Assembly (NCBI RefSeq): GCF_014066305.1
Contig: NW_023501042.1
Span: 620,001-684,000, forward strand
DNA from: Letharia columbiana
Taxonomy: Eukaryota > Ascomycota > Lecanoromycetes > Lecanorales > Parmeliaceae
Direction of reading: 5' to 3'
Length of the DNA stretch: 64,000 nt
The notes under the pieces are model-generated. The model saw only the letters and a list, made by a program, of their open reading frames with translations, was not told the DNA's origin and searched no databases. Below, one piece after another: positions 11,923-23,105 of the stretch (its first letter is position 1; each line of letters starts with the position of its first letter). The position numbers and the translations under genes are program-made.

Positions 11923-13075
11923 CTAAATACTTCCTCTGAAGATTTCATACAACAAGCATAATGTATCTCCTACAGCGGAAGACGAACTCAGCCTGGCAGG
12001 TCGACCCTCTAAACTCTCACCCTCCATAACATCAGTCTTAAATCTAGCCATCCGCTCAACATGACCCCCAACAGCGAATCCAGCCTGATCTTGAACTCCT
12101 CCCCCATCGCACCTCAGCATAGCTACGGAGGCAATAGTATTTCGCCGCCATTCCCTTAGGTCACGGTTCAAGCCGTCCTCCACATGCTCCTCGATCCATC
12201 CCTTGAACCAGGGAACCCCCCTCCCTCCCAACCAACCGCCCAGCCTTCCCCTTTCCACACTCGTGCCGTCCTCCCCCCAAAACCACACGAACATCCCTAC
12301 GATCTCGACTCTCTTTCCTCCAAAAACTAGGCCGAGGCATAAACAGCAGACTCAAGCCAGCAATACCGTGCCGCCATCATGTCCAAAGCGTGCGTAGACT
12401 TCATTCGTTGATGACTAGAGTTACGCGGAGGAAGGCCGTTGTGCCAGGAAGACAGTCTGCGCGCATCGGACTGATGATCAACCGTGCGTTCTCGACTCTT
12501 GCGGTGGCGTCGTCGACTGCGGAGGAGATGGCTATGGTCCAGTCAGCATTGTTGCAGGCGAGCGCTTTCGCGGCTGAGAATCGAGAGATGTCTTTCGGGA
12601 TATCTTTGATGCGATGGTGTTGATAAGCGATGGTATGGTTGCAGAGTATAAGACAAGATAACTCTTTTGTCCTTGGCGTCTGGGAATGTTAAATCTGGGA
12701 AAGGTATGATAACGCCTTCTGCCAGGCTGCTCTCTGTCAAAGACATGCCAAGTATTGCCACTGGGCGATATTTCCCGCGCGGTACAAGGCCCGGTCGTCT
12801 TTTGGACGCTTTGCAAGAATGTTTGTTGCGCGTTCCAGCCACTCTTCTGGCACGTTGCACCACACCGAGCACTTGTGAGTGAGTTTCTGACTTCGCAGGG
12901 GGTTTCCATGATGCTTCATTATGTGTGAAATGTCGAATGAGAGGGAAGTCAGTGTCCGCTTCCGAAGATGCGTTGAGGCTTTCGATTGCTCGAATCGGTC
13001 GTTGTATGAGAAGATGATGTTGACGGCCTGAAGATAGGTGTGGGTCTGGGCTACTTGAATGGATCGCAAATGCAA
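11923..13075 (-). other. coding-like remnants on the minus strand, unidentified
   Basis: Three stretches look protein-like on the minus strand but cannot be joined cleanly. 13075-12737 starts with ATG and includes CNVPEEWLERATNILAKRPK. About 12620-12401 has RIKDIPKDISRFSAAKALA and ENARLIISPM. About 12350-11923 reads VEIVGMFVWFWGEDG and WIEEHVEDGLNRDLREWRRN. The first two are in the same frame, separated by about 110 bases with stops that could be an intron with weak signals. I do not recognise the family. It may be one gene transcribed toward the GNAT gene, or decayed sequence. Confidence 0.3.
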
Positions 13076-13317
13076 GTGTGATGAGGAATTGAAAGGTCTT
13101 GCTAAGAAGGGAGGAAGTTTTGAGTGAACAGACTCTTAAAAGAAGTGGGCCCTTACGTAAGGATTCACGTCAAGGCTTTGGGCAGGGAGTTGTGAAAAGG
13201 AGTCGTTGCTAGAACGTTATGAGTGGATGAACCACACTGGACCCGTGGCCCCCTTTCGGGCTGTCAAGGTACTTTCCCTTCTTGTAGATATACCAGCCGC
13301 TTAGATATGATGATGTA

Positions 13318-13760
13318 TCAAGAAGTGAGACCATCTCTTTGCCGCATGTTATCTCTCCTTACATACCGTAACAACTGATACCAATCAGCCTTCTCCTTGC
13401 CCCTCCAAGTCCTTCCCGTCAGGCGTTGAGTGAGGGATCCGTAGATCGCAGCCAGTAGTGCGGCGGTGAATAATACAAAAGTCACAGGAGCACCAACAGC
13501 CCAGAAAAAAGTCCGCCGGGAATCGGTGATATCCATACCTAGATACAGAATTACAAAACATGACGAAGAAAGATGATGAAGGTCGCAACGGTGAGTATCA
13601 CGATAGCCTTATCATTTAAAACTGGTTTTAGCAACCTGGACTCCACGACCAAAACATGTGAAATCTCTGCGTGGATCTGAAGCTCGTCGAAGTCATTGAT
13701 GCGCGCTGCTCGATGCTTTCAAGCATACGATCGAAGTACCTCATTCCGCCTTCGCTTGCT
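13318..13760 (-). pseudogene. C-terminal part of a CorA-like divalent cation transporter, frame-broken
   Basis: CorA-type channels end in two helices joined by a short loop after a long coiled stalk. On the minus strand the stalk-like stretch FDELQIHAEISHVLVVESRLL leads into a hydrophobic first helix (VILTVATFIIFL), a degenerate loop (reading MFCN where the family has GMN) and a second helix, FFWAVGAPVTFVLFTAALLA, followed by a basic tail ending at 13318. At least one frame change is needed between the loop and the second helix near 13535-13550. Typical fungal CorA-like proteins are several hundred residues long, so this is a fragment; its upstream part may be the remnant at 14190-14600. The call rests on layout and is only moderately sure. 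Confidence 0.4.
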
Positions 13761-13828
13761 GCTGATGAATGTCAATCTTTGTTAGTATTGGATCCGGTAT
13801 GGCCACTGGGAATAACCCAACTGCTTAC

Positions 13829-13861
13829 TCTGGGACCCACTGACCCCCAGTCCCACTGTGG
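13829..13861. repeat. 33-bp motif shared with position 63516-63548
   Basis: A 33-base stretch containing CAGTCCCACTGT matches a second copy near the right end of the window at about 29 of 33 positions. Its core ACAGT-ccc-ACTGT in the second copy is palindromic. The flanks do not match by eye, so it may be a transposon end or a short dispersed repeat. Here it lies between two coding remnants, suggesting that an insertion split the gene. Confidence 0.45.
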
Positions 13862-14189
13862 CGAGGTTCGGTAGCGGAGATTCCTGCTACCATCTCCGGG
13901 GTGCACGCCCGTTTGGATACTTCCAATCGAAGTACAAACCTCGGTGAGTCACCGGCTTGTACCCCCAAGGACTCAGTCATCCTAGGAGCCAATCAGTTTA
14001 TGAATATACAAAGGCGAGCATAACGTGCCATGCTCCCCAGGCGTATTTTGTAAAGGACACTCCAGTATTCTGACACGACTATAGCATCGCAGTTTCGTGG
14101 AAATTAATAATGCAAGATCCTGCTAGCTGACACGAGAGTGTTTAGCTTTGTTGATGGTTTTGATTAGCGAGACGCTATGTCCGATACTT

Positions 14190-14600
14190 CGTGGAGACTG
14201 TTCCCAGCGGTCTCATACAGAGTCGCATATTGCGACGATCCTGTTCTGCCTTTCCTCAAAACTAACATGGATTCCTTCTATTACACCGTAAAGAACCAAC
14301 TTCTCCCATTTCGACAACCTCGCCACCTCATCATTCTCTTCGGCTGGGGCGTAAGGAGATGACATGGAGACTTTTGCATGTTGCCTGTCGGCCTTTGTCG
14401 CTGCAATTTGGAGACTGTCGATGTGCTAGAACTTCTCCTCTGTCGACCATGTGAATATCGGCGTATTTTGGATCTCTTCTACAGCAGCCAGCGCTATGGG
14501 CGAGTCCATATCGCGCTTGAGCACCGTTGCTACCTCTTCCAGGTTCCCGACCCTCCTAGCTTGAGGTCATCCTTACGAGACTTTCTTACGAAGGTGGCTT
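14190..14600 (-). pseudogene. minus-strand coding remnant with an in-frame TAG
   Basis: Reading the minus strand from about 14565, a continuous frame gives LEEVATVLKRDMDSPIALAA, then EEIQNTPIFTWSTEEKF, a TAG (plus 14426-14428), and continues in the same frame as HIDSLQIAATKADRQHAKV and SKWEKLVLYGVIEGIHVSF to a stop near 14195. Composition and helix periodicity look like real protein. It lies upstream, in the coding direction, of the CorA-like end at 13760-13318 and may belong to the same gene. Family not recognised on its own. Confidence 0.4.
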
Positions 14601-15109
14601 CCCTCCTTCCACTGGGCAGCGTACTTTTTCGAAAGTCTCTGGCGACGGGAGACTTTTGTGACACTGTCATGGCGCACACGTGTGGTTTTCGTGGGCGCTC
14701 TGAAAGGGTTGTCTGGCTTCGAGATGGGCCAAACCCAGGTGGAGAGTACTCATGATTCCCGTCAAGTCCTGTCCGAGAGCTCGACCCTGAGCTCAATCAG
14801 GACCTTGGACTAAGTGGAGAAATCTGCAGAGATGATTCGTATACTGGGGCTACTTCCTCTGAGATTGCAGGATGACCTTTTATAAATGACCAGATCTGCC
14901 TCAATTGCTCCCAGATCCGAGCTAGGCTAGCATGTGCAGGGAGCTCAGTGCGAGGAACAGGATCGGGCCCGGCAAAATAGAGCTCGGAGGGTGCGTAAAA
15001 CGGCCACCGTCGATCCAGATTCTAGACTAGCGTGACCTCCCATATCCTACACGTATGTTGTATGCTTGGCCTTCTTGGCATCGTCTCTCAAAGCTGCCAA
15101 TTCGCCCGC
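14601..15109. other. spacer between remnants
   Basis: No supported gene. Open frames on both strands are short and overlap one another. The right edge grades into the A/C homopolymer island. Confidence 0.4.
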
Positions 15110-15580
15110 TCTTCTCCCCCCTTCAAAAATTTCACAACCCTAACCAACAAATCCCCCCCCCTAAGGGCTAAATTTTCTTTCCCCCCCACTTTTTTTCCCC
15201 CCCCCCAACCCCCAAAAAAAAAAAAAACCCCGTTTTTCCTCCCCCGCCGCCATTTAAAAAAAAAAAACGGCCCCTTCCCCAACACCCCCTAAAAAAAAAA
15301 AAAAAAAAAAAAAACAAAAAAAAAAAAAAAATCTTTTTTTACATACAAAAAAAAAAAAAAAAAAAAAAAACAAACAAACAAAAAAAACAAAAAAAATCCC
15401 CCCCCCACAAACACCAACCCTTCTTTACCTCTCACCCCACAGAAACCCCCCCACAAAAAAAAAAAAAAAAAAAAAAAAAAAACAAAATACAAATAACAAA
15501 AAATAGCCTTCCTCACCCACCCCCAACCCCAAACAACCCACACCCCCCCCCCCCCACAAACCCCCCTCCTCCAACCATCT
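15110..15580. other. A/C homopolymer island, probable assembly artefact
   Basis: About 470 bases consisting almost only of runs of A and C (A runs up to about 24, C runs up to about 15), with no codon or repeat period. Edges grade into normal sequence. Two similar islands occur at 21860-22150 and 38041-38182. I know of no biological element like this, and it resembles a failed consensus. The long frames inside it encode only Phe/Lys/Gly/Pro runs and are meaningless. Confidence 0.7.
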
Positions 15581-15605
15581 TCACTAGTCCAGAAGTTGGC
15601 TCTTG

Positions 15606-16493
15606 GGATACTGGATATTGCATCTAAAGCCATAGTCTCATCGTTGATGTATCTCGATCGATGAAGAATCTCTGCATCATTGCCAAACCTGCAAGTGGCT
15701 GCAAACTTTTGGGCAACAAAGCCTTCAATGCTTTCACACGCTTGACCAGCGCCTCACGAGTTCTGTCATGGTCATGGTCGCCAGTTGATCTGCTTTTGAC
15801 CTTGCCAGAACCCTCCGTGGACTTTTCTGACTTCCTGCACCACCTGGCCAAGTCCTCCAGATCCTTCACCGCAGCGTTCAATCCGTTTTAGCCTCCATCC
15901 CTGCTGTCGACCACTATGGCCTCCGCGACTACTTTCACACTTCTTAGAGGCTTAGGCCTCACCACATTGTTCACCTGACCTTTTGACAATGCTTCGAGGT
16001 CCAATGTTCGGTTTTCACGGTTTGGAACCTCCAGGTGGTTCAAGAGCTTGGTTTCACTGAGGCAAAGCTTAGCATTTTCCAGCAGTGCAGCATAGCCATC
16101 CTCAAGTTCCTGCAGCGGCGCGGCTAGAGGTGATTGTGAAGAGACTCGGTCGCCTTATTGGAGGTTGAGCGCTCTGCCGTTGGTGATCTGTAGCCTCTCC
16201 ATGCTTTTCTTTGGACTTGATGTCGTCTTTGGATGACTTCGCTTTCCCGTTCCTGTTCCCGGCTTCATCGCACCCTCGCAGGCTCACCTTGGGATGATGC
16301 TCTAAATGTTTCTGGGCTTCTTTGGCGGTGCGATCAAATTACAAGACTCGGTGCGCTTCCTTCTTTGCCGCATCATGCCACCCACACATGGCATGATGCT
16401 GCATTAGCAAGATACGAGCCTCTTGACCCAGCGGGCTCCGCTCGAGATTTTCAAATAATTCGCTAATGAGTGCTAGGTCTGGTGCTGGAGATG
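15606..16493 (-). pseudogene. minus-strand remnant of a helical (TPR-like start) protein with two in-frame stops
   Basis: From 16493 downward the minus strand reads PDLALISELFENLERSPLGQ, EARILLMQHHAMCGWHDAA, KKEAHRVL, a TAA (16341-16339), then FDRTAKEAQKHLEH in the same frame, which looks like one TPR-type helix pair. After a frame change near 16110 it continues LQELEDGYAALLENAKL, ending RSVKVVAEAIVVDSRDGG, a second TAA (15890-15888), and in-frame NGLNAAVKDLEDLARWC to about 15624. Frame continuity across both stops argues for a once-coding gene. It runs into the homopolymer island. Exact family unknown. Confidence 0.45.
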
Positions 16494-17587
16494 ACCCACC
16501 TTCACTATATACCATATATCTTCACTTTCAACGCTTTCAAAATCAGAAGCCGAACTAGAACCGTACCATTGCCCTGGCAACTTGAGAGATGTCTTTCTTG
16601 CCATTTGAAGGGATGCCCAGGAAGAGTTTATTCACGGGCCAATATATCATTCCTGATCCCTTAGTAGGGATTATTGAGGTGACAAATTACGTGATTGATG
16701 GGGTAGCGATGGCAGGACGAGGACGCTCCACCTGCCCAATGTCAAGTGTCTGATTGGCGTTATTTATCTGTCTTCCAGGACCAGGTCAGTTGGCACTCGC
16801 TTAATCAATACTTTTTCGGCCTCTCCACTTTCTGCCTTTGTCATCCACCGACAGAGATGTAAGATTTTAGCGCTGCATTAGTCTTCAAACTCCATGAATC
16901 CATGGCCTATGGAACATGGAGGAAAACCCAGCCTCGCGCCTGAGCTGAGCCTCGCTACCCGCAGCCTCGCTGCCCGCAACATTGCCCAATCCTACGACAC
17001 CACGTTCAGTCGCACAGGATGTTCGCGCCATCGGTCTAGACTCTTCTGAGACCCATTTACGGCACTTGAGTTTGACAAAAATACCACATTGATTGGTATT
17101 GTCTAAAAGAGTACTGCATGTAAAGACTCACTGCTTATCAAAGTCTGTTGTACAAAGAACTGACCGACGCAAAGGGTACTTGGTCTAGTGAAACACTGTC
17201 AGGGTACAGGTCTTTGGTCTTTCCAAGGGATGACGAGTCGCGCCCCAACGAACTAGGGGATTCATGTAATCGCATTTCAAGTACCTGATGTCAAGGTAGC
17301 CTCCGGCGTTGTGTGCTTCTTGCGTGACGAGTTGCGGGAGTGATAGGGGTGAAGCTGGGATGAGAGCAGGAGCGGCTAGCTGGATGTAGTATAGATTGAC
17401 AGGAAAGCCTAATACGAAAAGGATCAGCGAGCTTATCCGATCCGAGGGATTGGAGCAAGAGTGGGGTTGATAAGCCTCAGCCTCGCACAACTATTCCCTC
17501 CTTTTTTGGGTTCTTCTTTCTTCTTCCTTCTTCCTTCTTTCTTCGTCCTTTTGCGCTTCGTTTGCGAAGGTACTCTCTCCCGTGACC
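16494..17587. other. spacer upstream of the NLR-like gene
   Basis: No convincing gene. A 101-codon minus-strand frame at 17185-17490 has ordinary amino-acid composition but no motif and no splice support. The C/T-rich stretch at 17490-17560 (repeated TTCTTCC) would suit a promoter or leader of the gene starting at 17588. Confidence 0.45.
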
Positions 17588-20500
17588 ATGTCTCGCATCA
17601 TTGATAAGCTGCGAAGTAAGCGCGCTGTCTCGCGACGAGATCGGACGACCGAGGGGACGGTCGGACAATTGACAGACAGTTTATCAGCCTCAAAGTAAGC
17701 TCCCGCGCGAATGACCCCCTAAGTACCTTAAAAATCTTCTTTTGACTTTCGGACCAGCCTGCTAGACCCTGAAGGCTCCCAAGGCCCCGATGGCCCCGAT
17801 GGCCCCGATGGCCCCGATGGCCTGGGCCCGAAAGTCTGGAGCGAGCCCTCTGTGGACCACGGGCCGCTCGTCGAGTATGGCTTCTACATCTCAATGTGAA
17901 GTGGGTTTTTGGATTGACCTTTGTATCAAGCATCGTCTTCGTTCACGGCTTGACCGGCAAACGCACAAAGACTTGGCTGGCTGATGGAGCTGCACGGCCG
18001 TGGCCTCAAGAACTGCTCTCCAAAAAAATACCAGAAGCCCGTATTATCACATACGGTTACAATGCCGACGTCGTCCACTTCATCAAGCCGGCGGGACAGA
18101 ACACGGTCCGCGAACATGCCAAGAATCTCGTCGGAGATTTGACCAGTCTTCGGCGTCGAACATCATCATTTCGGCGGCCTCTCATTTTTGTAGCTCACAG
18201 TCTGGGAGGCTTGGTCTGTGAACAGGTATGGTCCACTTGTCTGTACTCGTGACTTGTGTATCCGTCTTCAATATCTCGCGCCTTCCTAACCTTCACCAAG
18301 GCCATCGTACTGTCAAATCATGATTTCGAGGCAGAACATCAACTTTCAGACTCGCTGCATGGCATCGTCTTCCTAGGAACCCCACACGCTGGCTCTGATA
18401 TGACCAAATTTGCTCTTGCATTAAGCTACATCATCAAACTCAGTTTGGTTAAAAATCCCAATACAAGCAACATTGCTGTGTTGAAAAAAGACTCTGAAGT
18501 TCTAGCTGATATCCAGGACTCTTTCATGAAAGCGATCACCGGACGGCAAGTACAGGGCAAGAAGTCTCTAGCGATTCATTGTTGTACCGAAGAGAATCCA
18601 GTACAAGGCTTAGGTCGCGTGAGTGTACATGGCACTCCGCTCCAGTCACCTCCGCTGATCTCTATCTAGCGTGTCGTGGAGCCTGCTTCGGCACGGTTTC
18701 CAGGCCCCTGCACGTCAAACACCATCCCTGCTGACCACATGAGCATGACTAAATTCCAACACTCGTCCCAAGTCGGATATGAGCGATTGTCTGATAGGTT
18801 GAGGAGATGGGTTGACGAGATTCGGGAAGATACGGGTACGGCGTGACACGCATGAGTCCAAAAGACAGCCTAACTGAGTAATTCTCATAGCAATTTCAAG
18901 CACAAATACAGCCCATCAAAGTGCGTCCACTGGCTTTCAATCGAAAATTCTCTTGACCTGCTGACGAGCAACAGTTTTACCGCAACCAGGTGCTGTTGTT
19001 GTAATGCCGTTTGCGCAGGACAAAGACTTTGTTGGGCGTGAGGACATCATAACGAGTCTTGATGAGGGGTTCTCCCAATCGACATCTCTTCGACGGATGG
19101 CCTTGGCAGGTTTGGGCGGTATCGGGTATGGTTTACTCGCTCGAAGTGCTGAAATCGCTGACGAGTGAAAGTAAATCCCAAATTGCCATTGAATACGCAT
19201 ATCGACTGCGAAAGAAATGGCCGGCAAGATCTGTGTTCTGGGTCCACGCCAACAATGCTGCTCGCTTTGAACAGGGCTATCGGAATATCGCTACCGCCAC
19301 CAAGATCCCCGGCATCGAGTACCCCAATGTCGATGTTTTGAATCTGGTGTCTCAATGGCTGGGCAGCTCCGAAAGTGGTGATTGGTTTTTGATCCTCGAC
19401 AACGCGGATGATGCAGATATGTTTTTCGGCCCGCTTGTAGGCCCCACGACTCAGAGTGATGCAGCAAGTATCGAACCTCCATGCCTGTCACGGTTTTTGC
19501 CGCAGACAGGAACCGGATCAATATTGGTAACATCCAGAGACGAGGGCACAGCGTTCGGTCTCACTGGAGGACGGAAACAAGTGCTGCGGGTCGACGTCAT
19601 GTCAGAGGATGATACCATCGCATTACTTACCAAAAAGTTGCCCGAAGACCCCTCGGATAACTCTGCAAAGAAAGAATTGATCATCGAACTTGATTCAGTA
19701 CCACTGGCGGTCACTCAAGCCTCAGCGTACATCGCTGTCCAAGGTTCAAGGATGACGGTGGCAAAGTATCTTCAATTGCTGCGACATGATGAGAAGAATC
19801 AGATAGACCTACTCAGCAAAAACGAGGTAGACCTTCGAAGAGATCCTGGAGTCCCAAATTCGGTCATCAGAACATGGCAGATTTCCTTCTCGCAGATCGA
19901 AGATCAAACTCCAGCCGCAGCTGACCTCTTATCATGCATGTGTATGCTTGATCGACAAGGGATTCCCGAATTCCTGTTCTGTGAAGATGGCGATCAGTCT
20001 CTGAACTTTGAAGAGGCTATTGGAACTCTGCTCCGATTCTCGTTTGTGATACAAGAGCAGGGAAACAAAGGGTTCGCAATCCATCGACTTGTGCAGCTTG
20101 CAACGAGGAAATGGCTTGAAGCATATGGAGAGATGGGGAAAGCTCAAGAAGAGGCTCTGAGACTAATCTCGGACCATTATCCAGTAGGCACATACGAAAA
20201 CTGGACAGTATGTGAAGCTCTGGAACCACATGCGCAAGTTGTCCTGAAGTACACCTATGACTCAGAAGCTTGCAAACTTCAGCAATCGGACATCCTTTAC
20301 AACGGGGCTCACTACGCTGGCGCTCAGGGGAGGTTCAACATTACGGAGGAAAAGGTACAAAAAGCCATAGATATCCAAATGATGTGTCTGGATTCAGACG
20401 ATTCAATCACCTTAAGTAGTCTTCATACCCTCGCCTCGACATATCGGAAACAAGGTCGGTGGACTGAGGCGGAGGCACTGAATATACAGGTGCTAGAGAT

Positions 20501-21335
20501 AAGAAAAAGAGTATTAGGAGCCGAGCATGAAAACACGCTGACCACCATGGGCAATCTGGCATTGACGTATCAGGAACAAGGTCGGTGGACTGAGGCGGAG
20601 GCACTGAATATACAGGTGCTAGAGATAAGAAAAAGAGTATCAGGAGCCGAGCATCAAAACACGCTGTTCACCATGGGCAATCTGGCATTGACGTATCAGG
20701 AACAAGGTCGGTGGAGTAAGGCGGAGGCACTTGAAGTGCAGGTACTAGAGATACGTACAAGAGTATTCGGAGTCGAGCATCCAGACACGCTGATCACTAT
20801 GAACAATCTGGCAACGACCTATGGGGATCAAGGACGGTGGACTCAGGCGGAGGAACTTGATGTGCAGGTGCTAGAGATAAGTAAAAGAGTATTAGGAGTC
20901 GAGCATCCAGGTACGCTGACCACCATGAACAATCTGGCATTGACGTATTCAGGCCAAGGCCGGTGGATTGAGGCGGAGGCACTGAACGTGCAGGTGCTAG
21001 AGACGAGGAGAAGAGTATTGGGAGCCGAGCATCCAGACACGCTGACCACCATGAACAATCTGGCATCGACGTATTCAGGCCAAGGCCGGTGGATTGAGGC
21101 GGAGGCACTGAACGTGCAGGTGCTAGAGATGAATAGAAGAGTATTGGGAGCCGAACATCCAGATACACTGACCGCCATAAACAACCTTGCTTGTACTTAT
21201 CACGATCTCGATCGTCACAATGAAGCAATCACATTGATGGAGCAAGCTGTGGAGCTAAGGACAAAGAATCTAGGGGCAAATCATCCAGACACGATTACTT
21301 CAATCAATGCACTGGCGGTCTGGAGAGACAGTTGA
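17588..21335 (+). CDS. NLR-like STAND protein: alpha/beta-hydrolase - NB-ARC - TPR
   Basis: Three-part fungal STAND receptor. The N-terminal effector is a lipase/esterase-like hydrolase (VFVHGLTGKRTKTW oxyanion region, nucleophile elbow VAHSLGGLVCEQ, later GIVFLGTPHAGSDM, then PASARFPG and NTIPADHMSMTKF). Next is NB-ARC: FAQDKDFVGRED, P-loop ALAGLGGIGKSQIA, Walker B-like WFLILDNADD, GSILVTSRDE, and VPLAVTQASAYI. Last come kinesin-light-chain-type TPRs. Exons: 17588-17694, 17758-17895, 17931-18225, 18301-18618, 18670-18835, 18891-18920, 18975-19125, 19172-21335. They sum to 3369 nt in continuous phase, 1122 aa. The 5' part is the weak point: the intron 17896-17930 is only 35 nt and exon 2 encodes PDG repeats. 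The intron 19126-19171 splits the P-loop. Such proteins are linked to non-self recognition and regulated cell death in fungi. No damage seen. Confidence 0.85.
20452..21207 (+). repeat. six 126-bp TPR-coding tandem units
   Basis: The motif QGRWTEAEAL recurs every 126 bp at 20452, 20578, 20704, 20830, 20956 and 21082 (42 aa per unit). Neighbouring units are nearly identical in DNA: units 1 and 2, and units 5 and 6, differ by only a few bases. A more diverged seventh repeat follows. This level of identity implies recent unit duplication or gene conversion. Confidence 0.95.
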
Positions 21336-22006
21336 GATCGGATCTGATTATCAAGGGGCGAGGGTACGGTCTGGGCTCATTGGCGTTCCGGGGGTAGAAT
21401 ACAAGCATGGATGAAGATAGCATACCTAACGAATCAACGATGAAAGCGCTCTCAAACAGCGGCAGCTCTACAGCAGCATGAGACACATGCTCCCATATCA
21501 TGGCTCGGAGTTCATGGGCGTAGGCTAGTAAATCCCAGTCTGCACCACACTGGCTTTTGATAGCGAGACTGGGTTTCACGTCGGAGAAAGGCCAGCGAGC
21601 GGTACAATGGGTATCCAACTCACATCCGAAACCATCTGGATCCCTGCATCTAAATCCCGGAAACGGCATTAGGTTCCCCTAGCTCCTCACACGTGACCGA
21701 GTTGGAGTTTAAGTTGGAGTTCGAGTGCGCTGACGATCTACGCTCATTTTGGTCTCTCTAGTATTACGTCGCTGGTGATGAGGGATTGACCCAGATGCTG
21801 AACTTCAATTCTCCACTTGGGGAGTCACAGTTTACTTTTCCTCAACTTTTTCCCCAGAAAAGACAACCAAAAACCCCCCCCCTAAAAAACCCCCCGCCAA
21901 ACGGGGGTTCCTGCTTTCTTTTTTGGACAAAGAAGCACCCCCCCCCCACACCCCCAAAAAAAAAAAAAAAAAAAAAGAAAAACCACCCAACCCACAAAAA
22001 AAAAAA

Positions 22007-22052
<46 letters not shown>

Positions 22053-22082
22053 CCCCCCCCCCCCCCCCCCGCCCCCCACCAA

Positions 22083-22129
<47 letters not shown>

Positions 22130-22680
22130 AAAGGGGAAGGGAAAAAGAGCCGGACGAGTACGGCTCAATTTTGGTGTATTAGGAGAGGTCTTGGCCTGAA
22201 CGACAGTGAATCAGACAGTGAGTCGCATCCTGCGTTGGTTGAAAGGTTGGTGAGGCACTTAGACATCGGCAAGATTTCTCCTGAAGGCCTCACTTACCAG
22301 CTTGGGAAACGCAAGTTGTGGTAGGCGGAATTGGGGAGACAAAAAATGCGAGATGGGGGATCGCATCAGTGACAAATCACGAGCGAAGAAGTGACTTCGA
22401 GGGATGTGCCGAGAGTCTCATTGTTCATTGCTTGTGTTAAACGCCCTTGGGCTTTTTCAATGTGCTGGAGATCCGGTTGGTCTTGGCTTGTGTTATGTAT
22501 CCGACAGTTGACACATTGCATTTATGACACTCCAGTTAGATGATCACTGTAAGAACTTTTCTAGCGCTGAGTCCCCTTCCCTTCCAGATTATGAAGTTCT
22601 TCAGAGCCACGATATTGGGTAAATACCATCTTCTTACGACCTCAGAATAGTATCTACGTCCCTACCTGAGTATCACTATC
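21336..22680. other. spacer after the NLR-like gene, containing a homopolymer island
   Basis: Apart from the A/C island at 21860-22150 there is no supported gene. A 121-codon minus-strand frame (21304-21669) overlaps the end of the NLR-like gene and has no recognisable domain. 22150-22680 has no coding signal I can defend. Confidence 0.45.
21860..22150. other. A/C homopolymer island, probable assembly artefact
   Basis: Runs of A (up to about 37) and C (up to about 20), with a few G near the right edge. Same character and same strand asymmetry as the island at 15110-15580. Confidence 0.7.
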
Positions 22681-23105
22681 ATGCCGGCACCTATCAACGC
22701 AAAGCTTGATAAGAAAATCGTTCAAGTTTCAGTTCCTTTGCAACATCCCAACTATCGAGCTAACTCCTCCCCTCGAGAAAGAAGAATGCGGCGTCTGCAA
22801 GGAGCCATACAGAAACAATGGGGGAGGAATTCGGTGGGACAGTACATCGTCCAGTTGCACTAGCACCATGCGGTCACATACTCGGTTTCCATTGCCTCGC
22901 TCGGTGGATGCTGTCGGCCAGTTTCGACAACCATTGCTCTCTCTGCCGCGCACAGATTGTCAACCCCGTGCAACTGGAGAGCGACTCAGCCGCGCCTTGG
23001 CGTACCCTTTCGCACCACTGGAGATCCTCGCTGTCGTTGCCAGTAACGGTATTTCACAGATGCAAAAGAGTCAGCTGCTCAAATTCTTTGGGAACTCGAC
23101 ACTGA
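22681..23105 (+). pseudogene. RING-finger protein, frame-broken in a G-run
   Basis: The RING pattern is visible but split over two frames. EKEECGVCKEPYRNN (Cys codons at 22787 and 22796) is in one frame; VALAPCGHILGFHCLARWM and NHCSLCRAQIVN, which supply Cys-Gly-His, Cys and the final Cys-x2-Cys, are in the next. The switch falls on the G5 run at 22820-22824, and one G fewer restores a single frame. A further frame change is needed to reach the ATG at 22681. RING domains recruit E2 enzymes for ubiquitin transfer. The open frame after the RING ends at 23105; no other domain seen. Real lesion or homopolymer error cannot be told apart here. Confidence 0.6.

Noticed and set aside
20797..21228. 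143-codon minus-strand ORF opposite the TPR units
   Set aside because: Antisense of a 126-bp tandem repeat, open only because the unit is a multiple of three.
21786..22199. Lys/Pro-rich ORFs in the homopolymer island
   Set aside because: They are only A and C runs; no real codon use.
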